From contig JAJFPB010000002.1 of NCBI GenBank assembly GCA_020881915.1, positions 1 through 64,000 of the forward strand: a DNA stretch of 64,000 nucleotides, written 5' to 3'. Below are positions 12,501 through 25,400 of this stretch, one piece after another (positions within the stretch are counted from its first letter, which is position 1; the number at the start of each line of letters is the position of its first letter). The translations under genes were made by a program, and so were the position numbers. Below the pieces are notes generated by a model, which saw nothing but the letters and a program-made list of their open reading frames with translations, was not told where the DNA came from and made no database searches. This DNA is from Paramyrothecium sp. XJ0827. Lineage: Eukaryota > Ascomycota > Sordariomycetes > Hypocreales > Stachybotryaceae.

Positions 12501-13450
12501 GTCTAGTATTAATAGATATATTTCTATTACTATATTATCTAATTCTATAAATAACCTTATTATATCTACCTTTTCTATAATAGAACCATAATTAATATTA
12601 GTAAGCTAGTTAATAATATCTATTATTACTCTATAAGTAATTCTCTACCTCTTACTTAATATAAATAGTAGCCTATACTTAGCTTCCTTAAAGGTTATTA
12701 TTTAAATAAGATAGCTAAATAGCTACATATATACTTTTATATATATCTTCCTTATCTCTCTTATATATAGGAAATAGAAGAATTAACTCCGCTCCTTCTT
12801 AATATTAGTCCTATTTACCTTAAATAAGGCATTCTACAATACTACCTTAGTGTATGTAACTACTCTACCCCGCCGCACAATTCTTCGGATAGCACTATAT
12901 ATATATTATAGTACCTAATTATTATTATTTATTAGATCTCCTCCATCTAGCTTATTCTTAAGTAAAATAAGCCTAAGTAAGAAATCTTTCTATTCTATAA
13001 AATCCTTTAAATACTATATAACCCCGAGTTAATATAACTAGGCATTTAGTGGCCTAATATTATACTACTCTTCGATTTTCTCCACTTCTTACTACCTTAT
13101 ATAAGTAGTTTTATCTCTAAAAGCAGCTAATACCTTATAAATATTACACTTGCGCTAATCCTTATTAATTATCTAAATCGCAGTAATACCTAGATCTCTT
13201 TTGATCTTAAAGTAATTACTTCTTAGGCCTTTTATAAAGAGGCATTAGTACTACATATTACTTCTCCATAGTATATTCTATACTTCGAAGCTAGGCTAAG
13301 ATAGTCTACAGCTGGCTTTTATTTTAGGATCCCATCTATATTTCTCTTAATAATATTCCTATATCCTCTTCGGTTCTAAACCTATAAAGGGGTATCTATA
13401 TTTAAGCTTATATCTTAACCCATTTATTTTCACAGACCTAATGCCTTTAA
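9600..13450 (-). pseudogene. RIP-degraded second helicase relic (RecQ-like with OrsD-like N terminus)
   Basis: On the minus strand a decayed Walker A reads GTGQGKS at about 10627-10645, followed by a TIVV strand. A decayed motif VI reads AGRD with SKAIMLYLD behind it near 9750-9780. Further upstream in the gene, near 13280-13310, SCRLS-x-PSFEV resembles the CQ...FEV element of OrsD domains. Order and orientation therefore match the helicase at 2.8-7.5 kb, but the DNA is not directly alignable by eye, so this is a different subfamily member. It is beyond repair by function: stops occur every few codons. The boundaries are approximate. Confidence 0.65.
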
Positions 13451-14059
13451 TAGCAGAACTATATTTATTTAGCCTAGGAATATTATAGATATCTTTAGAG
13501 TCCTATATAATATTAAACTTAGATACCTATACTTATACTAGCTTAATATTATATAGCCTTAGTATATAGGGTAGTACCTATAGATATAACTTAATTTAAT
13601 AACTAATAATAGTAGTATTATACTTCTAATAAGTTAGTACCTATAGTTCTAGGTTATACTAAAAGAGATCTATTATATATAAGTTAAATAGTAGTATAAT
13701 AATAAAGATTAGAGTTTCCTTAGACTTTAGGTTCTAATTTACCCCTTTATCCTTATATACTAAGTTTTAATACTAATTAAACCCTACTTTAATCCTTATT
13801 AATAGCTAATACTATATTTACTTCTATTATATAATTCCACCACTACAACAAGTATTATATACTCTCTAAAACCTATATATTAATTAGTTATATTTTCTTA
13901 ATATATTTATTATTTTTTTAAAGTTCTAGATCTTTATTATTATTAAGAATTTATAATTTGCTAGCTACCTTTATAATAAATTACTAGCTACCCCATATCC
14001 TGCTAGCACTACTCTTATTTCCCTCCTAAATTAATTACTATTTGCTAAACGCCGTTTAC

Positions 14060-17000
14060 TATTAATAACAGGCCTAGTATTACTATTAAAAATACCTACT
14101 ATATACCTTACTCCTAAACTACCTTTCTAACTTTACTTAACTTTAGCCGGAATATTGCACTACTATTTATTAATATATAGTACTCTTTTAAAACTACTTA
14201 ATCTAAAATACCCTAGTTTTATAATTAATTAATATAATCTTAGAACCTACTTATTACTACTAACTTAGGTATTATAAAAACTATACTTACTATTAGTATT
14301 CCCTACTAGCTATTCTATATATAGGATATAATTTAGAAATCTATATAATATTTATATAAATCTTCTTATAATGTAATTAATAGTACTATAATAATTATTA
14401 TTTCCTCTAATAAATAATATACTAGTAATATAAATAATAAACTCTTACTTCTACCTATACTTATAATCTAGATAATTAGTATTTCCCCTATAATAATTAC
14501 TTAGATTACCTTTAACTATTAACTATAAAACTCTATCCTTTATTCTATTATCTACTATAATTATCTAGAAATATTAACTTACTATAACTAATATAATTAT
14601 TAGAATTACCCTTCCTCCTACTTGCTTTTAAACTAATCTTACTTGTACTTTTGCCTACCCTATATACTTACCCCTATACTAAACCCAAAAAATTAATATA
14701 ACTTATAGCTAATATTCTAGAATTCCTTCTACATTTGCACTATACCTCCTAACCCTTATTATAACTCTTATATATAAATTATACCTATAATATATAATTA
14801 GTAGCTAGCCTATAAATCTACTACATTATTATTAATCCTATCCTTATCTTTATATTCTACTCTATCTTCTTCTACCCTCTTTATAAACTTACCTCCTAAA
14901 TACTAATTAGATATTATAATAGTAATATATTACTATATACTAATATTTAACTAATAACCTATTAATTACTAGCTAATCTACTATAAAATTTACTACACCC
15001 AATCTAGGGTCTATTTTCTTTCCTATACCTAATTCTTCTATTTAATAGATATACTTATATTAATGCCTTTATCTTCTAACTAGCTTAACTAACTTATCTA
15101 ACTTAACCTTACTTATACTAAACTCTTCTTATTACTAATTCTATTTATACTAATATTTCCTTCTCTAAACTCCCTATTTCCTTCCTCCTTACTACTATAT
15201 CCCTTATCTTTATTACTATTATAGTACTACTTATAGTATATAATCTCTTTACTTTATAAAAATAGGCTTACTTAGTCTATATCCTTAATTATACTCTATA
15301 CCTACTACTAAAATAGTAATACTAATTACAAATACTAAACTAATAATTCCCTAATCTCTCTAGGTATAAAATAGTAAATGATTTTTATTTGGCCTATTTA
15401 CTAGAAATTTTTATAGTATACTATAATAAAATATATATTACTATTATAAATAAAAATATTATATATACTACTATTACTAGTGTTTTTATACTATATTTCT
15501 AAAATTTCCTATAATTATGTAGGCATTAATAATAAATATATTAAAAACCATATTAACTCCTAGAACTACTCTAATATTTTACTATACTTCTATAATACCT
15601 TCTTTTTATATAGATATTTTTGCTTTTTATTAATTAAAATCTATTCTTTTTGTAGTTCCTTATACTAAACTAACTATATAAATACCTAACCCTTGCCTTA
15701 CTCTAACCATATATTATAGCTATTCTCTAAAAACAAATAATCTATCTTATCCTTACTATTATTATCCTTTATATAATCCTACGGAATATATAGTAACTTA
15801 CTAAGCCCTTCTTTACTACTATTAATTATAGCTAACTTATATAATAACTCCCTTGCCTCTATAATAATAGTATATATTATTTCCATTAATTAACCTATTA
15901 TAAACTTAGTTTACTTATATTATACTTGCTCTCCCTTCTAATTAATACTACTGCCTACTATTATATTAAACCAAATATATATACTATATATCTATATCTC
16001 TAATATCTAATCTATTGGGCTAGGTTATTCTAATTATTTATTACTAATATAGGTTATAAACTTATAAACTATTTTCTATATACAGGGGAATATACCTAGT
16101 ATATACTTACGTACTAATCTCTCCTCTATATTATATACCTGCCTAATTAATTACATCTCTTCCTTACATTATTAATATACCTACCTAATAGCAAATATGT
16201 GGGCTACCTTAATTATAGCTAATAAAATAGGTATATAATCTAATAGGTTATACTAATTACTATCTTTGTAAATGCCTAATATAGCTAATGCACTAATAAT
16301 AGCATTCTAATATTTATTATTACTTACCTAATAATCTAAAAATAATATAACTATCTCCAAATACTACTAATTAATTACTTTATCTAATAGCGGATTATTT
16401 ATTGGTTTACTCTTGCCCTAGAATACTTTATTGCGGGTTTATATATGCTATATAAATATATCTTATACTACTTGCTATATGCTTATAAACTAATACAGCG
16501 GTCATTTGTCCTTGTCTTTCTATTGCTGCGTTTAGTACTATATGTTTAGTACTATATGCTTGTGATCTTATATTATATCTCCTTATATTATACCTATAAA
16601 TTATCTTCTATTTACCTATTAAACGGTTATATAGGCTTCTTCCTAATCTCTTGCCGGTTGATTTTAAATAATATAGCTAACCTAACTTTGCTTGGGCGAT
16701 ATAAACCCCTAGACTATTCTATAATATGGTCTAAACTATTATATACCTACTACAATATATCCTCTTTATCCCCCACGGGTCTAGTTATAGCTCGCAATAT
16801 ATTGCGGTCTAAACCCTTTAAATAGACTAACTAACCGACCCTACCTAACTATATATTGGCCTTAAATTTCTAATTTACTTCTTTAATTTAATCTTCTTTC
16901 TTAGCTTCCTTAAACCACTACTCTTATATACTATAGAATTCCTTAATCTTTTATATAATATCTTATTCCTTAGCTTCTAGCTCTAGTTTATTACTTAGCT

Positions 17001-17490
17001 CTTAAACTTTAAATTATATACTACTAGTATAGAATAAGAAAAACCATTAGTAACTAATACCTATAGTCTATAGCATAGCTTATCCTTCCTATAGCTTCCT
17101 CTTAAAATTATTAGCTTATCTCTAATTACTACTCCTATTATATTTCTCTACCTAATGGCACTATAAACCTTTATTCTTCTTATCCCTAGCTATATATAGG
17201 TATAATAGGTATTATTTCCTATTGTACTTCGGTGGTATAATAAATAGAATTGGCTTTACTATGTAGCTTGGAAATAAGAATTATTGTAACTGCTCCTATA
17301 TAAATATAATATCTAGAATTAACTTTATCTCTTAGATTATCTTACTTCTAGTTTTCTTCTTAATTACCTAATAGTAAACCCATAAATATATCTTAATCTT
17401 ATTAGTAATATATATATATTAGTATAGCTTATAAATAATAAATAGGTATTTAGGTAGCTTAATAAATGGTTCTAATAGATCTATGGTATC
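14060..17490 (-). pseudogene. RIP-degraded partial copy of the 2.8-7.5 kb helicase
   Basis: The DNA aligns base by base with about 4040-7460 of the intact-looking helicase gene, mainly with C-to-T and G-to-A differences. Good match points are TTAAAAATACC at 14090 versus 4060, TCGGGCGGCATAAA versus TTGGGCGATATAAA near 16690, and the 5' end near 17450-17480. The copy lacks the C-terminal third of the helicase, including motif VI. It keeps an extra base at seven places where the intact-looking gene changes frame, so it serves as a natural control for those frameshifts. Confidence 0.85.
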
Positions 17491-17924
17491 TAGTATATAA
17501 TAATCTCCCTCTATATACTTATATAATATAAAATAGAAATACTTATTCCTAGGGAGCTTTCCCTTCTTATAGTCCCCTTAATTAATTATTTTAGTACTAA
17601 CCCTTATTTAATAACTATACTTAATAAACTTTAGGACCTATTACTTAGACTTACTTTTAATCTTATTACTAAAACTTTATATCTTACTTTTAACTTTAAT
17701 TCTACTTATAATATACTTATATTATACTAATCTACTATAAATTTAATTGCAGTTCTAATAATCTAATTTTTATAAGTTTTCCTTATAAAAACTCCCTACA
17801 GACTTAACTCTAATTCTTTCTATAGACTTAACTCTAATTTCCTTAGTGCGTTTTAAAAATTAGTATAATCTAACTAAGAACTTAAGTTAAGTCCGCAAGT
17901 TATAAGTGATAGAGTTATATTATA

Positions 17925-18475
17925 TTAGCTATCTCCTTTTTAAGGGTTTTAATAAGCTATTTTAATTTATAGGCTTATTAAGTATTAAGGATATTATTTT
18001 AGAATTAATTAAGCTTTTTATTAGTAATCTAGATATTCTTCTAGACTTTTACTTATAAAGTAGTAATTTTATTATTATTATTAGAGTCTATTTATAAAGC
18101 TAGGTCTTTATTTATAATAATATTATCTTCTAAGGGGGTTTTCTTAGGAGTAACCTTAGTAAGTAGAGGCCTTAGTACTATAGGGTAGGCTGCCTCCTTT
18201 CCCTTAGGGATTAGCTTAGTTAACTTACCTACTATTTTTAATATTACTTTAGATATAATAGTATTACTTAGAATAAGAGCTATTAATATATAATAATCTA
18301 GGGTAGCTTTATACTAAAAGGTATAGGGTAACTAAGGATTATTAGGGGTTTATTTATTCTTAGATAAAATAATAGGAAAGTATCTAAAGTATATGAGAGA
18401 TTATTACTAGTCTATAAGAGAATAGTATAATAAAGATTATTTTAGGGACTATATATTATTAATAGCTAGTAATCT
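17925..18475 (-). mobile_element. Truncated gypsy fragment (internal end plus partial LTR)
   Basis: 17925-18298 aligns with 28750-29135, the internal DNA next to the right LTR of the gypsy element. From 18299 (GGGTAGCTTTATACT) it continues into the first roughly 175 bp of the LTR. Homology stops near 18475. It is therefore a second, mostly lost insertion of the same family in the same orientation. Confidence 0.75.
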
Positions 18476-19130
18476 TCTATCTATTTTAAGATAGAATTCT
18501 CCTATTTATATACTTATTATAATTACTCTATTAGGGTAATTACTAGTATACTTAGTTTAGTATACTTAGTTATAGTATATAAGTATATATATATAATTAA
18601 TCTTTCCCTTACTTAGTATTATATAGGAATTTACCTATATCCTTAGTTCTGGGGTAGTTAGGTACTAGCCCCTTTTCTACCTTACTAGGTAGGGACCATA
18701 GTCTACTAGATCCCTAGAATAGTAGCTATATTATACCTAATATATTTCTCTATTATCTATCTAAACCTTTGGCTATATTAGTCCTATATAATTATATCCT
18801 TAGTAAGGACTGGTATATATTTAATTTATAGTCTACTAGTTGGTTTACCTAGCTTCTTTATGTAGTATCTATTATAATTAGTATAGGTTATATTTATTCT
18901 GTACTGGCTTAGTTAATGGGGTTAATGCGGGTCGTGATATAATAATCCTCCTAATTCTTATAAACTGCCTGCCCTTGTAATCTCTAGCACATTTACCTCT
19001 ACCCCAAGCCTCTTCCTAATCCAGTTCCTTAGTTTAATACTTACTAAACTATTAATAATCTAATATACTTATTTAAAAGTAGTAATAACTATATAAATAG
19101 TAAGTCTCTTATATATATTCTATTAGATAC

Positions 19131-19304
19131 TTAATAGCTATTAATAATATATAATCCCTAAGATAATCTTTATTATACTATTCTCTTATAAACTAGTAAT
19201 AACCCCCTTATATACTTTAGATACTTTCCTATTATTCTATCTAAGGATAAATAAACCCCAATAATCCTTAGTTACCCTATACCTTTTAGTATAAGGCTAC
19301 CCCA
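19131..19304 (+). mobile_element. Inverted LTR fragment of the same gypsy family
   Basis: The segment, ending CCTTTTAGTATAAGGCTACC at about 19300, is the reverse complement of the LTR start seen at 18299-18475 and 21824-22000. With 18299-18475 it forms arms of about 175 bp in inverted orientation around a spacer of about 655 bp. The spacer includes a less degraded patch at about 18900-19020. Confidence 0.75.
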
Positions 19305-19850
19305 GATTATTATATAAGGCCCCTAAGAGCCCTTAAGCCCCTATAGCTATAGAGGCTATAGCCCTATAAGCTAATTTTTCTACCCTCCTAGATATAAGCT
19401 ACTATTACTTTAATATATAAATAGTAGTAGCTAATAAGATATTTAGCTAGATTAATACTTATATTACCCTAGAGGAGGTAATTATAGCTAAGAGAGCTAA
19501 ATATAGAGCCCTAGGACCCTATTTTAGGCCCCTAATTATCTCTACTAGGGGCTTATTTACTAGGGAATTAGCTAAGGCCTATAAGGAGCTATAGAGCCTA
19601 CTAGAGCCTATAGATTACTATTAGCTAGATACTACTATAGCTATTACCCTTACTAAGGCTAGGGCTATAATAGTTATATTTATAACTAAATAAAGCCCTA
19701 TAAAGCCTATAGTAGCTATAACTAGCTATAACTAGCTATAAGGAGCTATAAGAAGCTATTATTAGTTATAATAGCTATAGTAACTATAAGGGAAGTTATA
19801 ATAAGGATTAGTTTTTTATAAGATTTTTTATATAGAGAGTATATCTAGAT
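19305..19850. other. Degraded repeat rich in GCTATA/CTAGAG words
   Basis: This stretch is less A+T-rich than its surroundings and is full of AGAGCC, GCTATA and TAGCTATAACTAGCTATAAC-like words. Conceptual translation gives Ala/Leu/Lys-rich fragments broken by stops, as from a RIP-degraded coding or gag-like region. I cannot assign a family. Confidence 0.35.
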
Positions 19851-21823
19851 TTTTTTTTTATATAAAGAGATAAAATTTAAATTTCTCTTTATTCTTTTCT
19901 TAAATAAAATACCTAGGGCTATAAGCTATAAATAGTTAAATATATCTAACTCTTACCCTAACTTAAATCTATATTAATTTATATTAATTTTAGTAAATAT
20001 TAATATATATCTCTATTATTAATTAAGTTATTTAATTAGTTATTATTACTTATTAAATTATTTTCTTACTTTTTTATTTTAATTATAACTACTTTACTTA
20101 AATAATTTAGTAATTCTACTTTATTATTACCTAAGGAAATTTCTTAATTATTTAATATATTTAATTTATAAAATATATAAGTATTTATACTTATAGTATA
20201 TATTATTATATTTATTACTAGCTTTATAAATAAAAGTATTATAATTAGCTTTAATTTATTTAATTTTATTTACTAGCTTAATTTAAGTAAAAGAAAATTA
20301 TATTTTTATAATTAATTCTATTAAAATATAATTTATATTTATTAATATATTTAATAATAATATATTTTTATTATTATATAGAGCTTAGTAATATTATTTA
20401 ATTACCTAAATTATAATATATTTATTAATTATTACTATAAATTTATTATAGATTTCTTTATTATTTAATATAGAATTATTTATTATCTTTAGTATATAAG
20501 AAACTAAAATATATATAATATATATTATAGCTAAGTATCTCTTAATATTATAAGTAAGTAATAAATTTAGGCTATTATTATTTCTTAATTAAATCTATTA
20601 TAAATAAAAGTTAGAATTAAGAAATATTATAATAATATAAAAGAGATCTTTTTAGAATATATTTATAAATCTTTTTATATATATAGTATTATTTTAATTA
20701 TTCTTATTTAATATAGCCTTTAAATATTCTTCTATTACTAGGTAATATAATAATTATTAGTATTAATAAATATAATTTAAAATCTCCTATTTAAGTATAA
20801 TTAATTATTTCTTTATATATTTTATTACTTTTTTTTTATTATTACTATATTATAATTATTTAATAAAACTATTTCTTAATAGAAACTTATTTACTTTATA
20901 TTTATTTAAAATAATATTTAAATTATAATTAATTTATAAAATTATATAAATTATTATTTCTATTATAATTTAATATATATCTTTTAGTATTTTAAGTAAC
21001 TTATAAATATCTAGAAAATAAAAGTTTAGAGTTTTAATAAAGAAGTTATATAATCTTTAATATACTATATTATTTAATATAATAAGAAATTAAATTAGCT
21101 AATAAATAATAAATTTAATTTAATAATTATTCTTTTTTTAAATTATTATAAAATAATTTATATATTATATTAATTATTATATTTCTTTTATTAGCTAGTA
21201 ATATATATATTATTCTTCTTTAAATAAAACTATAAATATATTTTAAGGTATTTTCTAATAATTCCTTAAACTTTCTTATAATAAGATTAATTATTATAAA
21301 TTAGTACTAGAATTTATTAGTACTATTTTAATTTTAAATTTATAAATTAGTTCTAATTTTTATACTTACTAATAATTAAACTAATATTACTTTTAATATA
21401 ATTTATTATATTAACTTTTTTACTTACTAATTACTTTTATATAAATAAATTAAATATATCTTTTTTAATTATAGTATTATAAAAGCTTATAATTTTAGGT
21501 ATTTAGCTTTTATTATTTTATTAAGTACCTAATTAATTAATAAGAAAATTAAGTAGTTCTTTAAGATATAATATATTAAGTATTTATACTTTAATTTTAC
21601 TTTTCTTTTATAAAATAAAATCTTATTTTACTTAAATATTATTTTAAATTATATCTAAATTTAATTATAGTTATTTAAAAGTAATAAATTACTATAATTA
21701 ATTTATAATTAAAAATTAAACTTAGGTAGAAATATATTTAATTTCTTATAAGCTTATTTCTCTAGAAGTACTAATTTATTTTTATTTTAAAATATAAAAA
21801 TTAATTTACTTATATATAATAAT

Positions 21824-22429
21824 TGGGGGTAGCCTTATACTATTAGGTATAGGGTAACTAAGGATTATTAGGGGTTTATTTATTCTTAGATAGAATAATA
21901 GGAAAGTATTTAAAGTATATAAGGGGGTTATTACTAGTTTATAAGAGAATAGTATAATAAAGATTATCTTAGGAACTATATATTATTAATAGCTAGTAGG
22001 TTCTAATCTAGATATAATATATAGAATCTCCTATCTATATATATGGTTTTCTTTTCCTAAAGTATATAGGAAAGCACTCCTTAGATTATAATATATAATA
22101 CTCCTAGGAGTATTATAGAAGATAATCTCTTCTAGTAGTACTTCTATACTCCTAGCTTTATTTATAGGAATCTTCTTCCCTATAGGTCCCTATTTTTATT
22201 AGATATTTTTTCTATTTTTATTCTTTTATTTTTAGTCTCTTATTTCTAGCCCTTCTTTTATACTAATATCTAATTTAGACTAGTATATTAGGGCTAGTCT
22301 ATAGGTTATACTAGTAATATAGGGGCTAATTTATTCTAAAGTTAGTAGCCTAAGGCTAGTATAGTATTTATATATTATATTATATAATATTCTATAGCTT
22401 AATTATAATCTTTAGGTTAGGTTATAATA
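21824..22429 (-). repeat. LTR (3' LTR of the gypsy element), 606 bp
   Basis: It begins TGGGGGTAGCC on the + strand and ends GGTTATAATA. It aligns over its full length with 29136-29741 without length change. The terminal CA expected on the right has become TA, and the left TG is retained. Confidence 0.85.
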
Positions 22430-25400
22430 TAATACTTCTCTTTTTAAGGCTAAGTCTTATAGCCTAGTATTAAATATACTTAAGGTTATTAGTTCCTATT
22501 ATATATATAGGTCTCTTCTCCTTTTCTTTATTCTTCTACTAATATACTAATATTATATTAGATTATATTAAAAAATCTAAATCCTAAAAAACTCTTAAGT
22601 ATAAGTTATTATCTTATTTTACTACTATCTTTAAAAAGCCTACTAATATATTATATTCTTATTATTTTAAATATAAGTATAAGTATAAATTTCCTTATAA
22701 GAAGACTTATTATAGCAAATATATTAATTATAGTTATTCTTATAATAGGGTTCTTATTACTCCTTATTATTTATTCTCTATTCCTTTTACTTATATTTAT
22801 ATAATTTCTAACTTCCTTAGCTCTAGTAAATTATCTTCTTAATTAATATAAGAGTTTATTTTATTAGGAGAAGAAAATAATAGTATTAATTACTAAAGTA
22901 ATTATAAAGTTAAATTAGATTTATATAGTATATACTAAGATTAAAGTAAAGGGTACTAAGCTATTTAATTATAGGGTTACTAAGGCTAATACCAAGGTTT
23001 TCTCTATAAATATTTAGTAGTTAGTTAGGTTAATTTAACTAGTAGGGGGTTTTAGTATTATTAATTAGAATATAGCTAATTTTAATTTTAATTCCCTATC
23101 TAAGCTTATATTTAGAACTAGGTAATTTTTTATTTAGTATTAAGGAGGTACTTAGGTAGTTCTTATATATTCTTACTTTTATTGTAGTTTTTTTATTTAA
23201 TAAAATATAGTTCTTCTTTATTTTTAGTTTATTTATATATAAGTATTTATTCTACTTTATACTCTTCTTCTTCTATAAGTACCTTAATAGATTCTTCTAT
23301 AAGTTTATTATTTAGTACTAATTCTAAGAGTATAATATAGAATACTAGATAGTACTTTATTATCTCTAGTAGCTCTAGCTTATAATTAATATTCTTAATT
23401 CTATATAAGATTTTAAAGGATCTAAGTTTTTTATAATCTAGCTTATTACTTAGTTATATTATTTTTATATTTTTTTTTAAGTAAGTAAACTATATTTCCC
23501 TTCTTAAAGATTAGCTCTAGTAATCTTTTTATATTATAATATTTCTTTATTTTCTAATTTATAAATAAAATTTCTTATTTTATTATATTATATAATAATT
23601 TAAGTTCTTTTACTTTAATAATAGCTAGTTTATTAAGAGATCTTTTATATTTAGTATACTTAATAATTAATTTAAATCTATAATTTATATAGAATAGTAA
23701 TATTTTAGTAGTTTCTAACTTAGTACTATTATAGTAGTATTATACTATAGGTAGCTATTTTACCTAATTCTTTTATTAGTAATTAATATAATAGTAAAGA
23801 TATTACTTTAGGGTTTAGTTTATATATTCTATTTATTTATTTATCTATAGGTAGTAGGCTATACTTAGTTTATAATTAATACCTAAAAGTACTATTAATT
23901 CTTACTAGAATTTAAATATAAATATAGATCCTCTATTAGAAATAATTTCTTCTAGTATACTATATTAGCTTATAATATATTTATAAAAGTAATATATTAT
24001 ATCTTTAGTATTAATTACCTTATTATAGGTAATAAAGTAAATATATTTAATAAGCCTATTAATAATAATAAAAATACTATTATAGCTATCTTTTAAACTT
24101 AGTTTCTTTAATTAGGGGAGCTTAATAATAAAGTCCTATAAGATTAATTACTAAGGTTTAATTAGTACTAGTAGTAATTTAAGGTACCTATAAGATTTAT
24201 ATCTTAAGGCTTTAGTTTTATTATAGATATTATATTTTCTTATAACTCTTTTTATATTTTTCTTTATTTTAAGGTAATTATATATTTAATATACTACTTC
24301 TATAGTTTTTTTAATTCCCTTATATCTAATAGTATAGTACCTATAGATTTTAGTTAGAATTTCTTCTTATATTTCTTCTAGAATCTATATTTAGTTATTA
24401 TATATAGATACTATATTATATTCTATATTTACTTCTATAAGTACTTCTATAATATATATAATATATTTCTTACTTTATTTCCTAATTTTATTATATTACT
24501 TATCTTCTATTTTAATCCTATAGGTTTTAATTAAATTAATAGTTTTTTATTTATAGTTCCCTTCTAAGTTAAGATATAGTAATTACTATATTACTTTAGG
24601 GATTTTTTACTTATATTTACTTTTCTAGCTTAGTATATTAATATATTTATTCTTAGATCCTTTCTAATAAATAATTTTATAATTAAAGAATATAAGTATT
24701 TTTATATAGTAGACTTATTTTACTATTAGGATTTAGATTATAGTAAAGTAAGTAATATTCTAGTAATTAATATAGACCTTAATCTTATATTCTATATTTA
24801 TAAAGTAATATTAAAATTCCTTAAATACTTTAATAATTACTATAAATTCTTTATTATAAATAAGGTAGTAAAGTAGAGATCTAGTAATTTTCTTAGATTA
24901 GAAAGTAATAGGGTATAAGAGTTTATTATTTCTTATTTATTTAATAGTAGTACTAAGGGTATAATTAGAGATATTAGTTTCTAAGATAATTTACTTCTTT
25001 AGATTAAAAGTTACTAGAATAGGTTTATTAGTAATTTATTCTTTAATTTCCTTAAAGGCTTATTAGGCCTCTAAGGTCTACTTAAAAGATATATCTTTCT
25101 TAGTTAAATCTATTAGTAATTTAGTAATTTTTCTAAAATATTTAATAAAGTATCTATAATAGTTTATAAATCCTAGAAAACTCTAAATATCTTTAATATT
25201 ATTTATAGGGGGTTTTTATTCTTTAATTACTATAATCTTACTTTTCTTTATTTAAATCTTATTAGATTAAATAGTATATCTAAGGAAGTCTACTTTATAT
25301 ATATAGAAGTTACTCTTAGTAGGTTCTACTAGGAGTTTAGTATCTTATAGTACCTAAAGTACTTTATATATATACTCTTTATATTATTTTTTATTCTCTA

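Noticed and set aside
16556..16825. Plus-strand 89-codon frame in the A+T-rich block
   Set aside because: It is the opposite strand of the RIP-degraded helicase copy, made open by the low GC.
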